DNA from: Neobacillus niacini
GTDB lineage: Bacteria; Bacillota; Bacilli; Bacillales; Cytobacillaceae
Length of the DNA: 64,000 nt
Direction: 5' to 3'
Assembly (NCBI RefSeq): GCF_000759675.1
Contig: NZ_BAWM01000083.1
Location: 108,300 to 172,299 of the forward strand
In this document: positions 18,501 through 27,947 of the stretch, piece after piece
How the letters are laid out: each line of letters opens with the position of its first letter
Numbering within the stretch: the stretch's first letter is position 1
The notes under the pieces: model-generated
The model's database searches: none
Told to the model about the DNA's origin: nothing
What the model saw: the letters and a program-made list of their open reading frames with translations, nothing else
Translations under genes and position numbers: made by a program

Positions 18501-19634
18501 GCGATGCCAGTTGCTGAAGACGGGACTTTCTCCGTTGATGTACCTATGCTCGAATCTAATCCACTTTTAATGGTGCAAATGAATGGTCTAGACGGAGCAA
18601 CTAACAAGGATTTCCGTAGCGCTAAACAATTCTTCTTTGCGAAAAAGGGGACTTCATATGCAATATCGAAGCCGGATCAACAAACTGTAAAAATGGGTGA
18701 AACGTTTAAATTCACGTTATCTATGAACAATGTAAAAAATCTACGCAAAGCAGATTATGCTTTTAAATATCTTAAAACTTATTTTGATCTGATTGATATT
18801 AAGCCAAATTCGGAAGAAAGCAAATTAGGGGACGTTAAGATAAATCAAGAATTTACAGACAGTGGAACACTGAGAAATTTGAAAATCTCTGCATCTTTAC
18901 CTGAAGGAGCCAACGTAACGGGGAATATTCCGTTAGTGGATATCACTTTAAAAGTTCGTGATGATAAATTCATCAAAGAACCTACTACCCTTTCGATTTC
19001 AAGTTCATCTTATACAGATGCATCTAATAGCGTAGTACAAGTACCATGTGCAGGTTTTAATGTTTCCATGATTCCAACTTATTCTGAAACGTTTGGTGAT
19101 GTAAGGGCGGAAGGGTTAATGAGAAACGGCGCTGTATACTTTGGAATTGACCATACAATGATGGGTGGAACAATTAAAGCAACCGATGTAAATGGAATTG
19201 ACTATAATGGTGTAATTTCTAAACAACCATCATTTACCTTATCAAAGTTACCAGTCACAGATCTACCATTTACATTCGTAATGGACATCCCAGGTCATTT
19301 TACGGTGAAAAAGTCTTTTAAGATTAGTGATAGTGATTTTGGAAGTTTAATAGGACAACGATACCTATTAAACTACAACACTGCAATTGCGGGCGATGTA
19401 AATAAAGACGATGTGATTGACGTGCTTGATGCAATCTATATCCAATCAAATTGGGGAACAAGTAAGCGTGAAGCAGACATTAACTTTGATGGAAAAGTGG
19501 ATATGGCAGATCTTTATTTTGTACAGAAAAACTATTTGATGCAAAATCCAACAGTGGCAGATGCACCGACACCAAAAAAGACAATTAAAGGTCAATCTTT
19601 AGAGAGTTTGCTGAAGGTACTTAATATCCAGTAA
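15555..19634 (+). pseudogene. Secreted S8 subtilisin-like protease with two in-frame TAA codons
   Basis: One continuous frame of 1,360 codons broken only by TAA at codon 255 (16317) and codon 845 (18087); there is no frameshift. The parts before and after both stops align with the intact paralogue downstream. Order: signal peptide (1-36), I9-like propeptide, S8 domain with Asp218 (VIDTGIDYNHPDL), His270 (EHGTHVSG), GTSMATPHVSG Ser, PA-type insert, beta-sandwich modules, cohesin-like stretch, C-terminal dockerin-like Ca-binding pair (DVNKDDVID and DINFDGKVD). The first stop lies between the catalytic Asp and His, so the truncated product cannot be active. Most likely a young nonsense pseudogene. 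Readthrough or sequence error are the alternatives. Confidence 0.85.
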
Positions 19635-19725
19635 TAAGAATTGAGAGATTACTAGAACAATTATGGAATAACAATTACTTAATAAAAAGTTTTAAATGCT
19701 TATTATGAAGAAAGAGGAGAAGAGT

Positions 19726-22700
19726 ATGAGAAAAAACATTACGAAATCAGTTACAGTATTTGCTCTAGTTACAAGCTTGGTTACAAGCAGTCTTGTTTCA
19801 ACTTCTGGGTTCAAGCCAGTTAACGCACAAGCTACCATGAATACTGAGTCGATCTTAGCAAAGCTTACTCCAGAACAAAGAAAAGCATTAACGCAATTAA
19901 AATTAAGTGATCAATCAGGGCTGCAATTAAGCCCTGATGTTAACTTAAATAGTGATGAAAAAATCTCTGTTATTGTACAATTTAAGACTTTACCTTCTAA
20001 AACTGCAGTCATGTCTGCACAGGCTGAAGGAAAGTCGTTAAGTCTGTCTCAGGCAAATCAACAGGTCGAAGAGGCTCACACATCGTTTCAAAATGATTTA
20101 ACAAAAATTTTTAAGGATAAGAAACATTATGTTCTAAAACAAATGTATAAGCATGCTTTTAACGGTGTTTCCATGCAAATACCTGCTAATAAAGTTGAAG
20201 CATTGATGAAGTCGAAAGCTGTACAAACTGTTTGGGAAAGTAAAGTACTATCTGTAGACCCTCCTGTCGAACAAGAGAGCACAGAAACTGGATCTAATTT
20301 ACCTCAAGGAGATGTGAATCCATTCCTTGGAGTGAACAAGCTTCATGAAGAAGGATATACAGGAAAAGGCATTAAAGTAGGGGTAATTGATACGGGGATT
20401 GACTACAATCATCCTGACTTAAAAGCTGCATATAAAGGGGGATATGATTTCGTCGATAATGATAGCGATCCAATGGAAGCAACTTATGACGATTGGAAAA
20501 AATCCAAACAGTTAGAGTTTGTAGGGGGAGCATCATATTATACTTCACACGGAACTCACGTATCTGGGACGATTGCTGGACAAGGAACTAACGACTCGGA
20601 ATATTCAGTAAGAGGTGTAGCACCAGATGCTGATTTGTATGTATATCGAGTACTTGGTCCGTATGGAAGAGGATCTTTCGATGCAATTATTGGAGGAATA
20701 GACAGGGCTGTAAGTGAAGGAATGGATGTTATCAATCTGTCGCTTGGTTCTGATTACAATGATCCGATGAATCCGATTGCTTTTGCGATTAATAATGCAG
20801 TACTTTCAGGAGTAACAGCTGTTTTGGCTGCTGGAAATGCCGGGAACGGAATGTATACGGTTGGAACACCAGGAAATGCACCATTAGGATTAGCAGTTGG
20901 TGCAAGCAGTGTACCAACAACAATCGCTGAAATAAAAGGGTCAGTACAAGCTGGTACAGAAAAAATCGCTTCAGATATTCGTTTAATTGGAAAGAGCTAC
21001 ACTGATCAGTTACAGAACTTTATCGGAAAGAATCTTCCAGTAGAAAATGTGGGCTTTGGTACCTTTGCAGACTATAACGGTAAGGATGTAAAAGGAAAAA
21101 TCGCTTTAGTTCAACGTGGTAATATTACATTAAACGATAAAATCAAATTTGCTAAATTAAAGGGTGCAGCTGCGTTGTTTATTTACAATAACGATCCGAA
21201 AGAAGGTTATGTTCCAAATTATATTGGTGACTCTATAGCGAATATCCCAACCTTCTCATTAACGAATGCTCAAGGTCTTGCTTTAATCCAAAAACTACAA
21301 GCAGGAGCTACGACATACTCATTTGAGCAGTTAGGGCAAGTTAAAACAGAAGGAGACAAGCTAGCTAACTTTAGCTCACGTGGTCCAGCGCGTGTAACGT
21401 ATGATATTAAACCAGAGGTTACTGCACCAGGAGTAGATATTCTTTCAACTGTTCCTACTCACTTTGCTGGTAGTCAGGGGCTTGGTGACTATAAGCATGC
21501 ATATACACGTTTATCAGGTACATCAATGGCTAGTCCACATGTAGCAGGGATTGCTGCATTAATGCTTCAGGCTCATCCAGATTATACGCCTTTAGATGTA
21601 AAGACTACTTTTATGAATACAGCTGACTCACTTAAGGACAATTACAGTGTTTTTGAGGTTGGTGCGGGTCGAGTAGACGCATACGAAGCGATTCACGCTG
21701 ATGGGAATCTAGAGGTGCTTGATAAAACTGATATAATGATTGGATCTAAAATGAAAACGATTAAAGAGAAAACTGGAGCGATCAGCTTTGGCACTTTCGC
21801 TTCAACTGGTGTGAACATTGGAGATCATCGTAACGTCGTCTTAAAAAATAACAGCAAAGAATCAAAAGTATTTGATATAAAGGTAGAATATCAAGCGGCA
21901 AGAGGTTCTAATGATGCAGTTGCTAATAATGTAAAGATTACTGTTGATTCAGAACTAAAGGTTAAAGCCGGTCAAGAAAAGAACCATACAGTTTTTATCG
22001 ATATTCCAGCAAATGCTGAAAAAGGGGCATACGAAGGATATATTGTTTACACAAATAAACAAAATCCTGATGAAACATACCAAATTCCATTTGCAGCGCG
22101 TTTTGTAGAAGAAGGTATTGAAGAGGTAGGAGCATATCCATATGCTTTGACAAGTAATACGTTTGATAATCATCCATTTACGAGACCGCGTACCGACTTA
22201 TTCTTCCAATTGAAATCTCATATGCGTTACATTGACGTAGTTCTTGCAGATGCAACTACAAATGAAGACCTGGGAATTATTGGAACAATTGACGGTATTG
22301 CAGCAAATGAAAACATTCTATATCGACTTGCTAACGGTTTTGGAGGGATCTATATTCCATTTTCAGCAGATCCAAATAGCCCGCTAGTGTACAAATATGA
22401 ACAAGCAAAACCAGGCTTATATAAAATTAAATTAATTGGCCGAAGCGACGAAGAAAAAACATTTAGTGCAGAAACAAAAGTATATATCGAGGACAAAAAC
22501 CCGACTGTACAGCATAGTTTACCATTTGGAGTTTATGAATATGAAGAAGGTCAGCAATCAATCCCGTTTTCAGGAACGATCTTTGATAAAGACATAGAGG
22601 ATATGAAAACTTTTGGGTTTGATATGGATCAGTCATATAATTCAGTAGTAGGTTATTATGATTCATATATGGGCCCTTATGGATGGAAAGCTGAACCATC

Positions 22701-23832
22701 AGAAACATTAGAGGTCGACCAAAATGGAAAGTATAAAGGTGAGGCTAAATTAAATCCAAATTCATTTACGAGATATTATTCATTTGCGATGGATGCTGCG
22801 TCAAATGGAGATTTTGGCAGAATGAATGAAACACTATTTGTTAAAAAAGGAAGCCCGTATATTTCAGGTAGCTTGAATAAAGAAGAAATTAAAATGGGTG
22901 AAACTGTTTCAACAACATTAACAGCTCATAACTTAAATAAGACAAACAAAGTCACGTTTGAGTTTGATTATGCTCAATCAAATTTTGAGATTGTAGAGAT
23001 TTCAGGAAACTCACAATCAAAAAATCAAATTAGCTCAATTACAAAAGAAGAAACAAATGGAATCAGCGGAAAACATGTGAAGGTTACTGTTGAAACAACA
23101 AACCCAATTTCAGGTGCACTACCACTACTTGATATTCAAGTAAAAGCAAAGAGTGAGAATTACAATAAAGGATGGTATGAACTACAAGACTTAAAGGCTA
23201 CCTACATTAATCAATCTGGTCAAGCTGAAGTTGCGCCTGGATTTATGAAGTCGTTTAAAGTATTACCAACTTATTCGCAAATGGCTGCCAAATTACTTCC
23301 AGAAGGATTATTTACGCCACAAGGTATGCCGATTGCAGGAATGGATTATTCGAAAATAGGAGCGGAAATTAAAGTAATCGACGATCAAATGAATGAATAT
23401 ACTTCGGTTATTGCTCACCCGAATGGATTTTTTGAAGTTTTAAATCTTCCGTTATCTGATAAACCATTTACAGTAGAAATGGCTGTACCAAGTCACTTTA
23501 CAACAAAAGCAATCTTTACGATTGGAAAACAAACAGAAAACGGTGTACTTGGAGAAGCAAAGTTAATTGGTGGAATCAGCATAATTGCAGGAGATGTAAA
23601 TAATGATAATGTGATTGATGTGATGGATGCTATTAATATGAAGGAAAATTGGGGTACGAATAATCGAAATACTGATATTAACTTTGATGGTACTACTGAT
23701 GCGAAGGATTTTGCTTTTGTTGAGGCGAATTACTTGATGAGTAATCCAACAGTTAATGATGCTCCGAAAGCTGTTAAGAAGTATAATGGTACAATGATTG
23801 ATGATGTAAAGATTGAACTAGGAATCAATTAA
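19726..23832 (+). CDS. Secreted S8 family serine protease, Vpr-like, with cohesin-like and dockerin-like modules
   Basis: 1,368 residues from ATG 19726, which has AGAGGAGAAGAG just upstream; an ATG at 19696 lacks this. A signal peptide (about 1-38, ending VNAQA) is followed by an I9-like propeptide. The S8 catalytic domain has Asp222, His275, oxyanion Asn in AAGNAG and Ser600 in GTSMASPHVAG; a PA domain sits between His and Ser as in Vpr. Further on come Fn3/Ig-like beta modules, a cohesin-like module (about 1045-1160) and two dockerin-type calcium loops (DVNNDNVIDVMD, DINFDGTTDAKD, about 1300-1345). It degrades extracellular protein. It lies 61 bases after its broken paralogue and ends at a terminator. 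Catalytic call is firm; the cohesin call is from pattern only. Confidence 0.93.
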   Translation: MRKNITKSVTVFALVTSLVTSSLVSTSGFKPVNAQATMNTESILAKLTPEQRKALTQLKLSDQSGLQLSPDVNLNSDEKISVIVQFKTLPSKTAVMSAQAEGKSLSLSQANQQVEEAHTSFQNDLTKIFKDKKHYVLKQMYKHAFNGVSMQIPANKVEALMKSKAVQTVWESKVLSVDPPVEQESTETGSNLPQGDVNPFLGVNKLHEEGYTGKGIKVGVIDTGIDYNHPDLKAAYKGGYDFVDNDSDPMEATYDDWKKSKQLEFVGGASYYTSHGTHVSGTIAGQGTNDSEYSVRGVAPDADLYVYRVLGPYGRGSFDAIIGGIDRAVSEGMDVINLSLGSDYNDPMNPIAFAINNAVLSGVTAVLAAGNAGNGMYTVGTPGNAPLGLAVGASSVPTTIAEIKGSVQAGTEKIASDIRLIGKSYTDQLQNFIGKNLPVENVGFGTFADYNGKDVKGKIALVQRGNITLNDKIKFAKLKGAAALFIYNNDPKEGYVPNYIGDSIANIPTFSLTNAQGLALIQKLQAGATTYSFEQLGQVKTEGDKLANFSSRGPARVTYDIKPEVTAPGVDILSTVPTHFAGSQGLGDYKHAYTRLSGTSMASPHVAGIAALMLQAHPDYTPLDVKTTFMNTADSLKDNYSVFEVGAGRVDAYEAIHADGNLEVLDKTDIMIGSKMKTIKEKTGAISFGTFASTGVNIGDHRNVVLKNNSKESKVFDIKVEYQAARGSNDAVANNVKITVDSELKVKAGQEKNHTVFIDIPANAEKGAYEGYIVYTNKQNPDETYQIPFAARFVEEGIEEVGAYPYALTSNTFDNHPFTRPRTDLFFQLKSHMRYIDVVLADATTNEDLGIIGTIDGIAANENILYRLANGFGGIYIPFSADPNSPLVYKYEQAKPGLYKIKLIGRSDEEKTFSAETKVYIEDKNPTVQHSLPFGVYEYEEGQQSIPFSGTIFDKDIEDMKTFGFDMDQSYNSVVGYYDSYMGPYGWKAEPSETLEVDQNGKYKGEAKLNPNSFTRYYSFAMDAASNGDFGRMNETLFVKKGSPYISGSLNKEEIKMGETVSTTLTAHNLNKTNKVTFEFDYAQSNFEIVEISGNSQSKNQISSITKEETNGISGKHVKVTVETTNPISGALPLLDIQVKAKSENYNKGWYELQDLKATYINQSGQAEVAPGFMKSFKVLPTYSQMAAKLLPEGLFTPQGMPIAGMDYSKIGAEIKVIDDQMNEYTSVIAHPNGFFEVLNLPLSDKPFTVEMAVPSHFTTKAIFTIGKQTENGVLGEAKLIGGISIIAGDVNNDNVIDVMDAINMKENWGTNNRNTDINFDGTTDAKDFAFVEANYLMSNPTVNDAPKAVKKYNGTMIDDVKIELGIN

Positions 23833-23845
23833 AATAATAGTTTTT

Positions 23846-23893
23846 AAAGACAATCAATAGGGCAATGAAATCCTTGTTGATTGTCTTTTTTTC
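23846..23893 (+). terminator. Rho-independent terminator of protease gene
   Basis: AAAGACAATCAA pairs with TTGATTGTCTTT, followed by T-rich sequence, directly after the protease stop. Confidence 0.85.
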
Positions 23894-24285
23894 TTAATAG
23901 AACATTTAAATTCATTATTATACTAGCTATCTAGCTTATTTTGATACAGGTAGGGGTAGTTCCCAAATAGATGAAGAAGGCAAAAAGATAGCTGATATAG
24001 ATTATTAAGGGGCATATTAATGTTTAAAATTGAAGCCTATAGCTGATGAAATTGTATTTGGTTCAAATAAGATTAATTATAAAGGAATGCAGTATGGTGT
24101 TGTAGATCTGGTACCACACTTTGTTGAAACGGATAGTAGCAAAACAAAAGCCACAAAAGAGGATGTCGATAATTGCGAAACAAAATTTTATAGTAATTAT
24201 TTCCCAAAAAGGAGTAGCATTTCTTTAAAAATAATATTCAGTATATATAAACAAATAAAAGATTCTTTATAAAAAATGTGGCTAG
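23894..24285. other. Region with decayed coding text
   Basis: A frame from TTG 24030 encodes 80 residues (with INYKGMQYGVVDLVPHFVETD), and the preceding bases 23937-24010 read through as DTGRGSSQIDEEGKKIADID in another frame. No ribosome binding site and no recognised family. Probably the relic of one gene broken by frameshifts. Confidence 0.35.
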
Positions 24286-24292
24286 GATATTT

Positions 24293-24384
24293 TAGGGTGA
24301 ACACCTGCTACATCTAATTAATTTAATTTGTCTACTTTCAGCAGTCCACACATGTGGAGTGTGGTAACAATAGAAGCAGGTGCA
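24293..24384. repeat. Dispersed hairpin-like repeat, copy A
   Basis: About 90 bases bounded by CACCTGCT (24302-24309) and its exact complement AGCAGGTG (24375-24382). Inside are GTCTACTTTCAGCAGTCC and CATGTGGAGTGTGGTAAC. Similar sequence occurs at 33596, 46433 and 53655. It is followed by text also shared with the 33.6 kb copy, including a second hairpin GCAGAGT to ACTCTGC near 24510-24543, leading into the duplicated transporter gene. Confidence 0.7.
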
Positions 24385-24682
24385 CTACACCAACATTATA
24401 GATCCAAATAATTATATACAAATTTTACACACTGGTTCCACAAAACCATATTAAAACATTACTAATTGCTCTATTTCAACTCCGACCACCGGTATTAATA
24501 GGTTGATTAGCAGAGTCTCCGATTCTTGAAAGGTACTCTGCTTTGCCTTTTATCAGTATCAACCAGACTCTGCAATCATAATTGATTTTTCAATTTCAAT
24601 AATGCTTGAGAAATTTATGTAAAATATAAAAGGGGGGAGGGGTTACCCGATAAGGAACCTCCCCACCCCTTGACTACCATTC

Positions 24683-25591
24683 TTATAACGTAGATCCCCT
24701 TTCCAAATAAGAAGACTTTATTTTAGTTTTAGATAACTTCAGATTTCCCGCTATAATTCCGCCTAATATTAAAACAACCCCGAACCATTGGGACATACTT
24801 ACCTGTTCTGCTAAGACTAGCGATGATAAGATAACAGCAATAGGAAGTTCAGCGGATGTTAAAATGGTCCCAAGACCTTGTCCGATATGTGGCATGCCGA
24901 TTGTAAATAAGAGCGGCGGCAAGACTACTCCTAATAAGCCAAGATAAAAACCATACGGTGCAATTTCCATTAATACTGGTAAATGCAGTAACTCCTTTGG
25001 CGGATTGAGGAAGAAAACGGTAATCATGCCCCCAGTGGTAAATAGAGCACTTTTTTGCACAACTGGTGTATCTTTTTCCACACTACCACTAAGAAAGATG
25101 AAGGTGGTATAGGTAATTGCAGAAAGCATTCCCCAAAGTGTTCCTTGCCATGTTATTTCCATGCTGCCTCCAGCAATAATTCCTGAAGCAAATATTGAAC
25201 CAGTCACCAGAATAGCTATGGAAACAACCTTCCCCATTGTTGGTTTCTTTTTATAAAAGACCTATTCAAATAAGCTGCCACTCCATACAAATTGAAATAA
25301 AAAAATGATTGCAAGCGATGCGTTAAGTGTTTGCAGAGATTGGTAATAAAATAGACTCGTTAAACCAAGTGGAAACCCGGATAAAAGTAATTTGCCTATT
25401 TTGTGCAGCGTAAGTTTTTTCTTTTTCGAAAAGAGAGCTACGATCCAGTTTAATAGAGCCCCAATTAAGAATTGAGTTCCAGTTACCTAGCGACTAGTAA
25501 AACCATTAGAATAAGCTAACTTGACAAAAGTTATAATTCGCCGGAACTGCATTCCCTCAATAAAAAATAGTTCGTAATACCCAGTTTTCCT
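24683..25591 (-). pseudogene. Decayed duplicate of EamA/DMT transporter gene
   Basis: Its C-terminal 184 codons are nearly identical to the intact transporter at 33960-34871. Toward its 5' end the Trp codon of the motif FEWVFYKKKP is TAG (near 25260), there are further changes around 25490-25500, and the start codon position (25589-25591) reads AGG instead of ATG. It is thus a clear pseudogene. An internal ATG at 25237 leaves a frame of about half the protein, with five or six membrane helices, unlikely to work. The homology extends downstream into the shared repeat region at 24293. Confidence 0.88.
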
Positions 25592-25846
25592 TTTTTCCTA
25601 CCCTTTTCAGTCAATCAAAACATAAAATGCCACACAGCTAATAAAATCTGTGAAATGAAGTAATTTTTAATAAACTAATTACAAATTTTAGATATACATA
25701 ATTATATTATGTTAACTAAAATTACAACCAGAGCTAGGGACTTCCCAGGAAAGGAATATCTCGGCCTTTTATGGATTTTATTGTCGATTATAGTAGAATA
25801 GCAGGTAGAGGGAGTTCCTTTAGTAGGTAGTTAGGAGGGTAATTTT

Positions 25847-26422
25847 TTGAATAACGACTTTTACTTAAAAGTGGAGGATATAGAAAAAAAGACGACAAAT
25901 TTAATAAAGGATTACCAACAGGATTTTTATCAATATTTAGTAAATAAAGAGCATCTGTTAGAGATTGAAATGGAGGACACTAATAGCTTATTTAAACATT
26001 TGGCTGATGATCCTGGAATCTATTACTTCGAGGAGCGTTTTCCAAAATTTGAAGCTTCCATAACATTTGATGAGTTTCATGAAGATTTTACATCTAAATG
26101 GAATGAGATAGGTGATACCTATAAGTCTCCAAAATTTTATAAGACAAATGCCGAATATCATTTTAACAAAATTCGACATGGACATTGGGTTCCTTTTTAC
26201 CTAGGAAAGCGGAAGAAGTTAAAGAATCGTGTGATGGAACACATCCTAGGTCCTAAATCCAATAAAACATATGCAATGAGACTAAAAGATCGAAAGTTAG
26301 ATTTAAAATACAGAATGAGCTATATCTCTTTAAAAAACCTGGAAAAAGAACAATATTTTTTGGTAGAGCATTTTGAGAAAGAGTTAAGAAAACAATTAAA
26401 TCCTATTGTTGGAAAACAGTAA
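25847..26422 (+). CDS. GIY-YIG nuclease-like protein
   Basis: 191 residues from a TTG at 25847 with AGGAGGGT 8 bases upstream. The pattern GIYYFEERFP (about 54-63), then WVPFYLGKRKKLKNRVMEHI (about 110-130), an Arg in the following helix and a C-terminal E-x-x-LRKQLNPIVGKQ match the order of GIY-YIG endonuclease motifs (GIY, YIG with downstream Arg, Glu, closing PIVG). The spacing between GIY and YIG is longer than usual and contains an inserted 50 residues. The gene is 24 bases before a PLD-family gene, both with strong ribosome binding sites, so they form an operon. A restriction or anti-phage role is plausible. Fold call is moderate. Confidence 0.6.
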   Translation: MNNDFYLKVEDIEKKTTNLIKDYQQDFYQYLVNKEHLLEIEMEDTNSLFKHLADDPGIYYFEERFPKFEASITFDEFHEDFTSKWNEIGDTYKSPKFYKTNAEYHFNKIRHGHWVPFYLGKRKKLKNRVMEHILGPKSNKTYAMRLKDRKLDLKYRMSYISLKNLEKEQYFLVEHFEKELRKQLNPIVGKQ

Positions 26423-26446
26423 ATAGGAATCAAATGGAGGTGAAAT

Positions 26447-27457
26447 ATGAGTCTATTGAATGAAGACTTACATACTGTGATAGAGAATGCAGTGAAAGAA
26501 GCACAACATTCCGTTCTGATTGTTTCACCATATATAAAATATAATACGGCCGCCCGGATTGTTAACATTGTAAAGAATAAAAATCTTGATCTAAAAATAT
26601 TAACACTCCCACCTGGTGAGGAATACATAACTGGTGCAACGGACCTTGAAGCTATTCTTACTCTTCAGACTTACGGCTTTAAGATTAAAATGCTGCCTTA
26701 CTTACATGCCAAACTCTATCTAATTGACGAAAAATGTTTGTTTATTGGTTCAGCGAATTTTACTAATAGGGGGTTAGGATTAGCAAAGGAAGCTAATAAG
26801 GAAATACTCATCGAAAAGAGAGCGAATCATGTAGATTTGACACTCATTAGGAATGATTTTTGGAATCACGAAGAAGTGAGGTCCATTGATTATTTCAAAG
26901 ATTTTAAGGAGCAAATCATTAAATTACAAGATAAATACGGGTCCATGAGTGAGCAATTAAAAGCAGTTCATCGTGATTTTAATATTACTTTCAAGCCTTA
27001 TTCTCCTCATGAAGAATTATTAATTAAGCTAAAAGAAAAAGGAACCATTGAGAGTTACTCCCAAATGAAAAATGGTTATTATAAGCACGCATTTACAATT
27101 AATGACAAGCAAATCGTAAAAATTATGCGTTCAAAAGTAGCGGAAAAGAATCAAGAACTGGTTTATGAAACATTTAATTATCAAATTTCAAAAAAATCGG
27201 CTGCACTATTTCAGAAACGGAAAGTAAAAGCTCTCATTCTCATATTAGAAGAGCCGGATCAATTTGTTTGTTTGCCAACAACTTTCATAATTGAAAAGAT
27301 CCAGCGTTTATCAAATACAAAAAAAATGAAAGATTACCAATTTAAAGTTAAGAGAAAAGGGGACGAACTATTTCTATCCATTAAGGGGAAAAGATCCGTT
27401 CAAAAGATTGATATAAAAAAGTATGAAGGTGCCATGCGTTTTAAGGTTTTGAAGTAG
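26447..27457 (+). CDS. Phospholipase D-like (HKD) nuclease family protein
   Basis: 336 residues, ATG with GGAGGTGA upstream. The N-terminal 150 residues form a PLD-like domain with one HKD motif (HAKLYLIDEKCLFIGSANFT, about 85-105); single-HKD proteins usually act as dimers, and bacterial ones are mostly nucleases (Nuc, BfiI). The C-terminal half (about 180-336) is basic, mixed alpha/beta, and not recognised; it may bind or recognise DNA. Paired with the GIY-YIG-like gene before it. The context (AbiC-like gene downstream) suggests a defence role. The lipid-hydrolase alternative is unlikely, with no signal peptide. Confidence 0.75.
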   Translation: MSLLNEDLHTVIENAVKEAQHSVLIVSPYIKYNTAARIVNIVKNKNLDLKILTLPPGEEYITGATDLEAILTLQTYGFKIKMLPYLHAKLYLIDEKCLFIGSANFTNRGLGLAKEANKEILIEKRANHVDLTLIRNDFWNHEEVRSIDYFKDFKEQIIKLQDKYGSMSEQLKAVHRDFNITFKPYSPHEELLIKLKEKGTIESYSQMKNGYYKHAFTINDKQIVKIMRSKVAEKNQELVYETFNYQISKKSAALFQKRKVKALILILEEPDQFVCLPTTFIIEKIQRLSNTKKMKDYQFKVKRKGDELFLSIKGKRSVQKIDIKKYEGAMRFKVLK

Positions 27458-27947
27458 TATTTGTCACTAATATTGCTATCATGAAGATACGGAGATGATG
27501 CTGCCGTTTTCTTACACTTACATCTATAACCAATTTCGCGCTTTCTAAGGTGAATGTCCTTCATAATTAATAGTTAGTTCCTCCACATCCGAAGAATCGT
27601 ACACAATGTCTTTATGACGACTAATAAATGTACGACCAACTTCAATTTATGTATCTCAATGGGAAATTCCCGTTTATGCAAGGTTTTCAATAAAAATGTA
27701 TTAATTCAGCAAAATAGATTAAAGGAATGTTGAATCTATTAATAAAAGGATTTACGAAGTTTTTAGAAAATGGTCTGATTAGCAATACATAAAACATGTT
27801 TGTTTATATCTTGTAAACTACAATTAAAACTAAGTGTCGATTGTCAAGTTATGCTGAATACTGTAAAATTCAGTTAAAAAAGGGGACTATTAGGTTGATT
27901 CTATTAGGGATAAAGGAAAATATGATAATTAATACGCTTAATGTAAA
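27458..27947. other. Intergenic region with decayed coding text on the minus strand
   Basis: 490 bases. The minus strand around 27500-27670 reads EVGRTFISRHKDIVYDSSD followed by stops and frame changes, so it looks like a dead gene of unknown family. Near 27850 TTGTCA and TAAAAT at 17-base spacing could be the promoter of the next gene. Confidence 0.4.

Noticed and set aside
15555..19634. TAA read as a sense codon
   Set aside because: TAA is the normal terminator of many intact genes in the window, for example odhB and the intact protease, so a changed code is excluded.
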